From Thiofaba sp039822285 (GTDB lineage: Bacteria; Pseudomonadota; Gammaproteobacteria; Halothiobacillales; Halothiobacillaceae), in assembly GCF_039822285.1 (NCBI RefSeq), contig NZ_JBAJEY010000003.1, forward strand, positions 62,001 through 126,000: DNA of 64,000 nt, given 5' to 3'. A program made the translations under genes and the position numbers. The notes under the pieces are model-generated. The model did not search any database. It was not told the DNA's origin and saw nothing but the letters and a program-made list of their open reading frames with translations. This document shows, in pieces, positions 17,077 through 24,770 of this stretch (position 1 is the first letter of the stretch; each line of letters begins with the position of its first letter).

Positions 17077-18939
17077 ATGAACCCGATCACCCCTCTGCGC
17101 CAAGCGTGTCTCACAGCCTTCCGCGACGCCCTCGGGGCGATCCTCCTGCAAGCCGAGGAACTCCTGTTCGCCCTTGCGGGACAGTCGAGCGAAGGGAGTG
17201 CGGTCGACCTGCATCTGGATACGCTGCGCTATCTGCGCAGCCTCCGGAGCGACGGCGCCCAGGCCATCACCCGGCATCTTGCGGAGCAGTGGGAAGGCGG
17301 GAAAGCCGACGCGGAAGTGGACCCGCTGGTGAGCCAGGCCCTTGGCCGGCTCGCCGTCCATGCAGAAGCTGTGCATTTCGAGGCGCTCGCCGCCATCGAG
17401 CGGGGCCTCCAGGCCGCCGGTGCCGAAGCGGCCTTTTCGATGGACGACCTCAGGCCTCAGGCCTTCACCTCGGCCATCGCGGCCTATCTGGCCGAACAGC
17501 CCGCCCCTCCCCCCGTCCAGCTGCTTTTGGTCCGCCTGCTGGACCAGCTGCTCGTCCCGGCCATGGACGAGATGTACCAACGCATCAAACAGGTTCTTGA
17601 ACCGCACAGCCGCGCGGGCGAGGGACACGCCCCGGGCGAGACGGTCGACCATACGGCCACCGGGGTGATGGAGCGCAACGCCCTGCTCGCCCATCTGGAT
17701 GCCATTCAGTCGCGCGTCTGCAGCCGGATCCCCGACCAAGTCACGGAACTGCACCAGCTCCGCGGCATACCCGAGCTGCCGCACGACGTCGCCCTCGCCC
17801 CCGAGCTCCAACGCCTGATGGACCTGATGGGCCTCATGGTCTACGACGCCGTGACCGATCCCGGCCTCTCCCTCAGCTTCAAGAGCATGTTGCTGCGCAT
17901 GCACCTGCCGCTGATGAAGGCCGCCCTGCTTGACCGCGAGGTCTTGCACGACGTCAAGCATCCTGTGCGCCAGCTATGGAGCCGGCTGGTCGATCTGGCG
18001 CGGGCTCCGAATGCCGAACAGGCCCCATGGCGGCCACGCGTGGAGCGCATCATCGGCAGCTTGTGCAGCGACTTCGCCCACGACCTCGGCATCTTCTCCA
18101 CAGCGCTGGAAAAACTGCGCACCGCGGAGTACCTACCGCGCGACATCGCCCCGGCCATGGAGCGGGCTGCCTCGCACCGTACCCCCGTGGTGAGCTTCAA
18201 CGAGGCCCGCACCGCGGCCACCCAGGCCATCCACACCACCCTGGCATCGCATGGCACGGTTCCGCAGCCCTTGCGCACCTTCCTACTGCAGACCTGGGGG
18301 CCGCTGATGCTGCTGATTGCCCAGCGAACGGGCCCGCAGGGCGACGACTGGGAGCAAGCCCACGGCATGATGCGGGAGCTGGTAAGTCTATCGGCCGCTG
18401 GGGATGCGGGCCGTCCGGAAGGCGTGGAGCCCCTGCTGCAGAGGATGCAAGAGACCCTCAGACGTCACGGCCTGGAGCAGAGAGGCTTCCACAAGACCTT
18501 CGAGGAACTGCGCCAGGCCCTGGAGAGCACAGCGCCGGAAACCCAAAAACCGGAGGCTGAAGCCCCACCCGCCTCCGAATCAAGCCCACCGCCTGCGCAG
18601 CCCCCCGCCTTGCCGCAGCCCTCCCTCGCCCTGCCCCAGCGCGTGGTGGACGAATTCATCCGCATGGCCTTTCAGCCCGGGGACTGGTTCCTCGTCCATG
18701 TCGCCGAGGGCCAGGTTCCGCGCCGCCTCAAGGCCTACCATGTGGACACGACCCTGGGCGTGCTGGTGTTCGCCGACCGGCTGGAGCAGCCGGTGCTGGA
18801 GCGCCCCATCGGCCAGTTCATCGACGACGTGCTGGCCGGACGCTCGCACCCCGTGTTCGAGGACGAACGTCACGCCCATGCCCTCAGGCAATTACGGCAG
18901 CATATCTCCACCTCTTTACCCGGTACGGAGCGTCGTTGA
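17077..18939 (+). CDS. DUF1631 family protein
   Basis: A 620-residue soluble, mainly helical protein of unknown function. Family assignment rests on the central region LMDLMGLMVYDAVTDPGLSL and the following MHLPLMKAALLDREV with HPVRQLWSRLVDLAR, which are the recognisable DUF1631 blocks. A Pro/Ala-rich linker (about residues 485-520) separates this from a C-terminal domain around LPQRVVDEFIRMAFQPGDWF. The annotation 'thymidine phosphorylase' sometimes seen for this family has no support here. The PilZ gene starts 2 bp after its stop, suggesting a joint role in cyclic-di-GMP signalling, an inference only. Confidence 0.82.
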   Translation: MNPITPLRQACLTAFRDALGAILLQAEELLFALAGQSSEGSAVDLHLDTLRYLRSLRSDGAQAITRHLAEQWEGGKADAEVDPLVSQALGRLAVHAEAVHFEALAAIERGLQAAGAEAAFSMDDLRPQAFTSAIAAYLAEQPAPPPVQLLLVRLLDQLLVPAMDEMYQRIKQVLEPHSRAGEGHAPGETVDHTATGVMERNALLAHLDAIQSRVCSRIPDQVTELHQLRGIPELPHDVALAPELQRLMDLMGLMVYDAVTDPGLSLSFKSMLLRMHLPLMKAALLDREVLHDVKHPVRQLWSRLVDLARAPNAEQAPWRPRVERIIGSLCSDFAHDLGIFSTALEKLRTAEYLPRDIAPAMERAASHRTPVVSFNEARTAATQAIHTTLASHGTVPQPLRTFLLQTWGPLMLLIAQRTGPQGDDWEQAHGMMRELVSLSAAGDAGRPEGVEPLLQRMQETLRRHGLEQRGFHKTFEELRQALESTAPETQKPEAEAPPASESSPPPAQPPALPQPSLALPQRVVDEFIRMAFQPGDWFLVHVAEGQVPRRLKAYHVDTTLGVLVFADRLEQPVLERPIGQFIDDVLAGRSHPVFEDERHAHALRQLRQHISTSLPGTERR

Positions 18940-18941
18940 GC

Positions 18942-19304
18942 ATGAGCCATTCGAACATCGAACGCCGTCAGCAGCCAAGGCGGGCGTATTCCGACGCCCT
19001 TTTCGTCAGCACACTGGACGAGCCGAAGGTGACCTTCCCCTGCCAGACACTCGACATTTCGGCGGAAGGACTGCGCCTCTCCGCCGACCGCTCCCTCGCC
19101 GTGGGGCGCCCCGTCCAGCTCTGGCTCCGCCTGGCGAGCCAACCCGGCACCTTTCTCCTGCGCGGCCAGATCCGCTGGTGCGAGGCCGTGGGTGCGGGCT
19201 ACAGCCTGGGCGTCGCCATTGAGGCGGGAAGCGGCGACGGTCGAGACTGGAAAGCCCTGCTCATGCCCCTGGCCGGCATCAAACTGTCGCTCGACGCGGA
19301 CTGA
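18942..19304 (+). CDS. PilZ-domain protein (predicted c-di-GMP binder)
   Basis: A 120-residue single-domain protein. It has the two canonical c-di-GMP contacts: an arginine cluster ERRQQPRRAY (RxxxR type) at the N-terminus and DISAEGLRL (D/NxSxxG type) about 30 residues later. The ATG at 18942 is chosen over an in-frame TTG at 18936; a GGAG site lies 11 nt upstream. Placed directly after the DUF1631 gene, it probably shares its transcript. Confidence 0.88.
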   Translation: MSHSNIERRQQPRRAYSDALFVSTLDEPKVTFPCQTLDISAEGLRLSADRSLAVGRPVQLWLRLASQPGTFLLRGQIRWCEAVGAGYSLGVAIEAGSGDGRDWKALLMPLAGIKLSLDAD

Positions 19305-19341
19305 AGCACCGCCCCGGCCATTGGGCCAAGAAATGTCCCAT

Positions 19342-20334
19342 TCAGGGCACGAGGACGATCTTACCCTGGGTATGTCCCGTGCCGATCCGCCGATGCGCCT
19401 CGGCCACCTCCGTGAGCGGCAGGACCGCCCCGACATGCACCGTGAGCCGGCCATCGGCCAGCATGCCCAACCCCTGGCGCAGGATGTCGACCTGGTGGGC
19501 GCGCGCCTCGGGCAGGTCTTGCAGCATCGGCGTCAACATCAGGTCGAAGCCGATCCTCAGGTTGCGGCTGCGCGCCTCCTTCCATGGCGCGTCCGCCGGC
19601 GGCTCGAGCAAGGTCACCACATCGCCGGCGTAGGCCGTGCAGGCGATCCCCTGGTTGAACGACGTCCCGCCCACCGTATCGAACACCACGTCCGCACCAC
19701 GCCCACCGGTCAGGCGCATCACCCGCTCGACCAAGTCTTCTTCGGGGTAAAGAATGGCCTCGTCCGCCCCCAGCATGCGCACGAACGCAGCCTTCTCCGG
19801 CGTGCCTGCGGTGGCCAGAACACGCGCTCCCGCAAGCTTGGCCAGTTGGATGGCGACATGTCCCACCCCGCCCGCCCCACCCAAGACGAGCACGGTCTGA
19901 CCCGCCTGAAGGCGGGCGCGGTCATACAAGGACTCCCAGGCGGTGATGAGCACCAGCGGCAAGGCTGCCGCCTGCTCGAAGCTCACCCCATCCGGGATGA
20001 GGCCCGTCTCGGCGGCCTCGAGCACGGTGTACTCGGCATAGTTGCCCGGGGCCCCACCCAGCCCGCCATGGCAAAAGGCTACCCGATCGCCAGGAGCCAA
20101 ACCGGACTCCGCGCCAGCCTCGACCACTTCGCCCGCCCCGTCGCAGCCGAGGATGGCCGGCAGGGCGTTGGGATAGAACACTCCCCGGGCACGCAGCTTG
20201 GTATCGATGGGGTTGACCCCGGCTGCGCGCAGGCGCACCTTCACCTGGCTCGGGCGGGATAGGGCGGGCTCGGGAACATCCGCCCGTTGCAGGACCTCGG
20301 GCCCGCCGGCGGCGGTCATCAGCATGGCACGCAT
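19342..20334 (-). CDS. Zinc-free quinone reductase-like MDR oxidoreductase
   Basis: A 330-residue member of the medium-chain dehydrogenase/reductase superfamily, NADPH:quinone reductase branch. It has the GroES-like N-terminus (VNPIDTKLRARG, PAILGCDGAGEVVEAG) and a nucleotide-binding domain with GGAGGVGHVAIQLAKL at about residues 150-165. The catalytic zinc ligands of true alcohol dehydrogenases are missing, which favours quinone or enone reduction. The substrate is unknown. It converges with the PilZ gene and diverges from the glycosyltransferase gene. Confidence 0.85.
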   Translation of the reverse strand: MRAMLMTAAGGPEVLQRADVPEPALSRPSQVKVRLRAAGVNPIDTKLRARGVFYPNALPAILGCDGAGEVVEAGAESGLAPGDRVAFCHGGLGGAPGNYAEYTVLEAAETGLIPDGVSFEQAAALPLVLITAWESLYDRARLQAGQTVLVLGGAGGVGHVAIQLAKLAGARVLATAGTPEKAAFVRMLGADEAILYPEEDLVERVMRLTGGRGADVVFDTVGGTSFNQGIACTAYAGDVVTLLEPPADAPWKEARSRNLRIGFDLMLTPMLQDLPEARAHQVDILRQGLGMLADGRLTVHVGAVLPLTEVAEAHRRIGTGHTQGKIVLVP

Positions 20335-20432
20335 GAGTCACTCCTTTACAGCGGCGCCGTTCACGCGCCTGTCATGTCGGAAGGGAACGATGGCAGGATT
20401 TTACCCGCTACACCCGCGCTGCGAGGGGCCCC

Positions 20433-21611
20433 ATGCGCCTTTTGATGGTTTCCGACGTGTATTTCCCGCGCGTGAACGGCGTCTCGACCTCCATCCAGAC
20501 CACGCGCCGCGCCCTCGGTCGGCTCGGGCACGAGGTCACGCTGATCGCGCCGGCCTATCCCCAGCCTCACGCGGACGACGAAAGCCTGGTGAGAATTCCC
20601 GGCCGCCGGGTGCTGTTCGACCCCGAGGACCGACTCATGCGCTGGAGCGAACTGATGCGGCTTGGCCGAAACCTCGCCGCCCAAGAGTTCGATCTGCTGC
20701 ACATCCACACCCCCTTCGCCGCGCACTACGCCGGCCTGCGCCTGGCCCGCTCGCTGGGGCTGCCGGTGGTCGAGACCTACCACACCTTTTTCGAGCAATA
20801 CCTGGAGCACTACATCCCCTTCCTGCCCGGTGCGCTGCTGCGCCTGGCCGCGCGCCGCCTGACGGTGAGCCAGGGCAATGCGGTCGACACGCTCATCGCC
20901 CCCTCCCTCGCCATGCGCGACCAGCTGCTGCGCTATGGCGTACGCACCCCCGTGGAGGTGATCCCGACCGGCATCGACCTTACCGCCTGGCGCGGGCCGG
21001 AGGCCCCCGATCCCCGCCCCGCCCTGGGACTGACCGCGGATCAGCCGATGCTGCTCTATGTCGGCCGGATGGCGTTCGAGAAGAACATCGAGTTCCTGCT
21101 CGGGATGTTCACCCACGTCCTCGTCCAACGACCGGACGCCCGCCTTGTGCTGGCCGGAGAGGGCCCAGCCGAGGCCCACCTGCGCCGGCAGGTCGGTCTG
21201 CTTGGCTTGCAGGAGCAGGTGCGATTCGTCGGCTACCTGCCGCGCGATGGCGCACTGCAGGCCCTGTACCGTGCCGCTGACGCCTTCGTCTTCGCCTCCA
21301 CCACCGAGACCCAGGGGTTGGTGCTCATCGAGGCCATGGCCCTAGGCACGCCGGTCGTGGCCCTGGCAGAAATGGGCACGCGCGACATCGTGCAGGAGGG
21401 TGAGGGAGGACTGGTCGCACCGCATGAGCCGGCGGGGTTCGCCGCGCGCGTGCTCGAACTGCTGAACCACCCGCACCAAGCCGCCCAGCTTGCAGCCAAG
21501 GCCGTGCTGGCCGCCGAAGCCTGGCGAGAAGAGCGGGTGGCCGGACGGCTGGTGGAGCTCTATGAGCAGCTGATCGGACGCAACCTAAACAGGTCGAGCC
21601 CGCCGGCGTAG
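20433..21611 (+). CDS. GT4-family glycosyltransferase
   Basis: A 392-residue retaining GT-B glycosyltransferase that probably acts on a lipid or polysaccharide acceptor at the cytoplasmic face of the membrane. The N-terminal half starts MRLLMVSDVYFPRVNGVSTS, the typical GT4 acceptor-domain start. The C-terminal half has LYVGRMAFEKNIEFLL and the E-x7-E donor-binding motif in STTETQGLVLIEAMALGTPV. The closest family type is the alpha-mannosyl/glucosyl lipid transferases, but donor and acceptor cannot be told from sequence alone. Confidence 0.87.
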   Translation: MRLLMVSDVYFPRVNGVSTSIQTTRRALGRLGHEVTLIAPAYPQPHADDESLVRIPGRRVLFDPEDRLMRWSELMRLGRNLAAQEFDLLHIHTPFAAHYAGLRLARSLGLPVVETYHTFFEQYLEHYIPFLPGALLRLAARRLTVSQGNAVDTLIAPSLAMRDQLLRYGVRTPVEVIPTGIDLTAWRGPEAPDPRPALGLTADQPMLLYVGRMAFEKNIEFLLGMFTHVLVQRPDARLVLAGEGPAEAHLRRQVGLLGLQEQVRFVGYLPRDGALQALYRAADAFVFASTTETQGLVLIEAMALGTPVVALAEMGTRDIVQEGEGGLVAPHEPAGFAARVLELLNHPHQAAQLAAKAVLAAEAWREERVAGRLVELYEQLIGRNLNRSSPPA

Positions 21612-21615
21612 GCCC

Positions 21616-22113
21616 TCACTCCTGCGCCATGGAGCGCAACATCCACGCGTTCTTCTCGTGGGTCTCCATGCGCCGGGTCAGAAGGTCGATGGTCGGCTGG
21701 TCGTTGGCCTTCTCGGCCACCGGCAGGATGTCACGCGCGGTGCGCACCACGGCCTCTTGGCCTTTGACCAGCTCGATGAGCATGCCATGCGCATCCAGCG
21801 TGCCTTCCGGGATGCCAAACGAGGCCAGCTTCTCGAACTGTTTGAAGGTGCCCGGGGCCGGTTCACCCAAGGAACGGATCCGCTCCGCAATCTCGTCGAT
21901 GCCGGTGAACAGCTCGGTGTACTGCGCCTCGAACATGGTGTGCAGGGCGTTGAACTGCGGGCCAACCACGTTCCAGTGGAAGTTGTGGGTCATCAGAAAC
22001 AGGCTGTAGGAGTCAGCCAAAAGGCGGGCGAGTCCGCCGGCAATGGCCTGACGCTGCTTGTCATCCAGGCCGATGTTGATGGGACCGAGGGTCATGCTTT
22101 TCTTCTTGGCCAT
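21616..22113 (-). CDS. dps: Dps family DNA-binding ferritin-like protein
   Basis: Forms a 12-subunit shell that oxidises and stores iron and shields DNA during oxidative stress or starvation. The 165-residue protein has THNFHWNVVGPQFNALH with the two ferroxidase histidines, and GIDEIAERIRSLG carrying the Asp and Glu ligands; the ligand in FEAQY is Glu where E. coli Dps has Asp. A Lys-rich N-terminus (MAKKKS) could bind DNA. A strong AGAAGGAG ribosome site lies 7 nt before the ATG. It converges with the glycosyltransferase gene 4 bp away. Confidence 0.93.
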   Translation of the reverse strand: MAKKKSMTLGPINIGLDDKQRQAIAGGLARLLADSYSLFLMTHNFHWNVVGPQFNALHTMFEAQYTELFTGIDEIAERIRSLGEPAPGTFKQFEKLASFGIPEGTLDAHGMLIELVKGQEAVVRTARDILPVAEKANDQPTIDLLTRRMETHEKNAWMLRSMAQE

Positions 22114-22210
22114 GGTGCATCTCCTTCTGGTGAGGTGGTGCCAATAACCTTAGACCATGCCCTGCCCGCCTGCAGTGGTTTGTTTCAATGCGGGGCATTG
22201 ACGGCTTCTA

Positions 22211-24127
22211 TCATTCAGCAGGCTTGCCGAAGAAGGCGCGCACCGCCTCCAGCGACTGCGTGCGCCGCATGGGTGGCAGGCTGTCGAGGAACTGCTTGCC
22301 ATAAGGCTTGCTGCGGATGCGCGGGTCACACAACATCAGCACCCCACGATCCTGCTCGCCGCGAATCAGCCGTCCCGCCCCCTGTTTGAGGGTCAGGATG
22401 GCCTGCGGCAGCTGGTGGTGGACGAAGGGTTCCAGGCCCTGCTTGCGCATCGCGTCCATGCGCGCCTTGAGCACCGGGTCATCCGGCATGGCGAAGGGGA
22501 GCTTGTCGATGATGACCAGACTGAGCGCCTCGCCCTGCACATCCACGCCCTCCCAGAAGCTCTGCGTACCAAGCAAAACGGCGTTTCCGAGTTCGCGGAA
22601 ACGCTCGATCAGCCGATGGCGCGGCATCTCGCCCTGCACCAGCATGGGGTGAGTCAGGTGGTGGCGCAGCAGCTGCTCCGCCTCCTTGAGGGCACGGTGA
22701 CTGGTGAACAGCAGGAAGGCGCGGCCACCACTAGCCGCAAGCACCGGCAAGGCCGCCTCGACCACGGCGCGGGTGTAGGCCGGGCTGTTCGGCTCCGGCA
22801 TATTGGGCGGGTGGTAGAGCAAGGCGTTGCGCGGGTAGTCGTAGGGGCTGTCGAGGCGCAGCGTGACCGTCTCCTTGCCGAGCCCCACCCGGCGGGTGAA
22901 GAACTCGAACCGCCCCTGCGCGGTGAGGGTGGCGGAGGCGAACACCAGCGCGCGCGGTCGTCCGTGCAGCGCGCGGGCGAGTCCGGCGGCGGCATCCAGC
23001 GGCGTAACGTGCAGGGCGAAACCGCGCGCGCTCAGCTCGTACCAGAGCACTTCCTCGGCGTTCTCGGCCTGACTGAAGCGGGCAAACAGGGCAAGCGCGG
23101 CCTCGGCGCGCTTTTGCGCGTTTTCCAACCCCTTGCCGCGCGGCGCGGCAAGGGCAAGCCCCTCGCGCAACGCGGTCAGGGCGCACTCAAGCGCATGCAG
23201 GGCATCGATCAGGACGGGCTTGTCGCGCGCCGCGCTCCAGGCATCACGGGGGGGCTGCAACTCGAACGCGAGGCGGAAATCGGCCACGGCCTTCTCCAGC
23301 GCGCCGGCCAGATCACGCAGTGCGCCCATCTCCGGCGCGTCGCGCAGCTGTTCGTTGAGCGTGTCGCGCGCAAGGTCGAGCAGCTGGCGCGAGGTGAGCG
23401 TCTGCCCGGCAAAGGCGCTGGCGATCTCCGGCAACTGGTGCGCCTCATCGAAGATCAATGCGTCGGCCTCCGGCAGGAACTCGCCGAAGCCTTCCTCACG
23501 CAGCTGGGCGTCAGCGCAGAAGAGGTGGTGATTGATGACCACGAGGTCTGCCTCCTGCGCCCGCCGCCTGGCCTCGAACACGAAGCAGTCCTGGAAGTTG
23601 GGGCAGTCGCTTCCGAGGCAGTTGTCCGTGGTCGAGGTGACCATGCCGAGAATCGGCGAGCCCTCCGGCACGCCCACACATTCGGCAAGATCGCCGCTCT
23701 GGGTGCGCATCGTCCAGGCGTCGATGGTGCGCAGCTGCTCGCGCAGCTCGCCAGAGCGGATGAACTCCAGCGTCTTCGCCCCCTCCAGCCGGTAGCGGCA
23801 GAGGTAGTTCGACCGCCCCTTGAGCAGGGCCACGTCGCGGCTGGCGCGCAGGATGGCCTTGACCCGAGGCAGGTCGTTGAGAAACAGCTGATCCTGCAGG
23901 TGGCGGGTGGCGGTGGCGATGATCACCTTGCCCGGATGGAGCATGGCAGGGACGAGGTAGGCGAAGGTCTTGCCGACCCCGGTGCCCGCCTCCACCACCA
24001 GGGTGGATTGCTGCTCGAGCGCCTCCTCCACCGCATCCGCCATGCGGCCCTGCGACTCGCGCACCGCAAAACTGGGGTTCTGCTCGGTGAAGGGGCCGTG
24101 CGGGCCGAGGAGCTCGGAGGGGCGCAT
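22211..24127 (-). CDS. yoaA: YoaA/DinG-type Fe-S DNA helicase
   Basis: A 638-residue XPD-like superfamily 2 helicase, 5'-3' in the characterised family; E. coli YoaA acts with HolC in replication-fork repair. Walker A is EAGTGVGKTFAYLVPA. The 4Fe-4S cysteines are in NYLCRYRL, AECVGV and NCLGSDCPNFQDC. DEAH is in FDEAHQLPEIAS, and motif VI is QGAGRLIRGEQDRGVL. The start MRPSELLGPHGPF at 24127 gives the family length (636 in E. coli); a longer open frame upstream overlaps the next gene and lacks family features. Confidence 0.93.
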   Translation of the reverse strand: MRPSELLGPHGPFTEQNPSFAVRESQGRMADAVEEALEQQSTLVVEAGTGVGKTFAYLVPAMLHPGKVIIATATRHLQDQLFLNDLPRVKAILRASRDVALLKGRSNYLCRYRLEGAKTLEFIRSGELREQLRTIDAWTMRTQSGDLAECVGVPEGSPILGMVTSTTDNCLGSDCPNFQDCFVFEARRRAQEADLVVINHHLFCADAQLREEGFGEFLPEADALIFDEAHQLPEIASAFAGQTLTSRQLLDLARDTLNEQLRDAPEMGALRDLAGALEKAVADFRLAFELQPPRDAWSAARDKPVLIDALHALECALTALREGLALAAPRGKGLENAQKRAEAALALFARFSQAENAEEVLWYELSARGFALHVTPLDAAAGLARALHGRPRALVFASATLTAQGRFEFFTRRVGLGKETVTLRLDSPYDYPRNALLYHPPNMPEPNSPAYTRAVVEAALPVLAASGGRAFLLFTSHRALKEAEQLLRHHLTHPMLVQGEMPRHRLIERFRELGNAVLLGTQSFWEGVDVQGEALSLVIIDKLPFAMPDDPVLKARMDAMRKQGLEPFVHHQLPQAILTLKQGAGRLIRGEQDRGVLMLCDPRIRSKPYGKQFLDSLPPMRRTQSLEAVRAFFGKPAE

Positions 24128-24134
24128 GCCAGAC

Positions 24135-24770
24135 TCAGCGCGCGCGCGCCTGCGCGATGATCTGGTCGTTGCGGGCCTTGAGCGCGGCGTTGCCGGCCGC
24201 GAGGCCACTGGACTTCAGCGCCAGCTGCTCGGCCTGGGCCTTGTCGCCCTGGCGCAGGCGCACCTCGGCCAAGCGCGACCACAGGCCGGCATTGTTCGGC
24301 TCGATGCGCAGGGCGCGCTCCAGCGTGGCCGCTGCACCCGAGAGATCCCCCGCGCGCATGTCCTCCTCGGCCCGTTTGGTCAGCGCCATCACCGCCGGGC
24401 CGCCGCTGGGGGCGGGTGTGGCGAGGGCGAGCTGGGTTGCGGCCGGGGCGGGGGATGAGGCTGGGGCCGGCTGCGCCGGCGGCGGGAGCTCGGCCATCGG
24501 CGCCCGCTCGATGGCTGGCGTGAGCGGCGCAGCCGGTACGGCGGGCGGGGCCGCCTGCGGCAACGGTTTGACGGTCAGCGGGGTCTCCTTCATGCCCTCT
24601 CCCGGCAGGGTACGGACGACCGGCTCCTTGGGCGCCGTGGCCGTGGGCCCAGGCAGGGGCTTGGGCTTGGCCACGGGCTGTTCGATCTCCTTACGCACCG
24701 AAGGCGCGGAGGAACAGGCGGCCAACATGAGAGCAGCGGTGGCGAGAGCTGTCAGGCGGGTGATGTTCAT
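24135..24770 (-). CDS. TPR lipoprotein, probable PBP1b activator (LpoP-like)
   Basis: A 211-residue outer-membrane lipoprotein: the signal peptide ends at the lipobox LAAC (Cys19), and no Asp follows at +2. A long Pro/Ala/Lys-rich spacer (about residues 25-120) precedes a TPR-like helical domain (RAEEDMRAGDLSGAAATLER through QAEQLALKSSGL). In Pseudomonas the TPR lipoprotein LpoP, encoded next to the PBP1b gene, activates PBP1b from the outer membrane. The same layout is seen here, with a 4-bp overlap with mrcB. Function is inferred from architecture and context, not from strong sequence identity. Confidence 0.78.
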   Translation of the reverse strand: MNITRLTALATAALMLAACSSAPSVRKEIEQPVAKPKPLPGPTATAPKEPVVRTLPGEGMKETPLTVKPLPQAAPPAVPAAPLTPAIERAPMAELPPPAQPAPASSPAPAATQLALATPAPSGGPAVMALTKRAEEDMRAGDLSGAAATLERALRIEPNNAGLWSRLAEVRLRQGDKAQAEQLALKSSGLAAGNAALKARNDQIIAQARAR

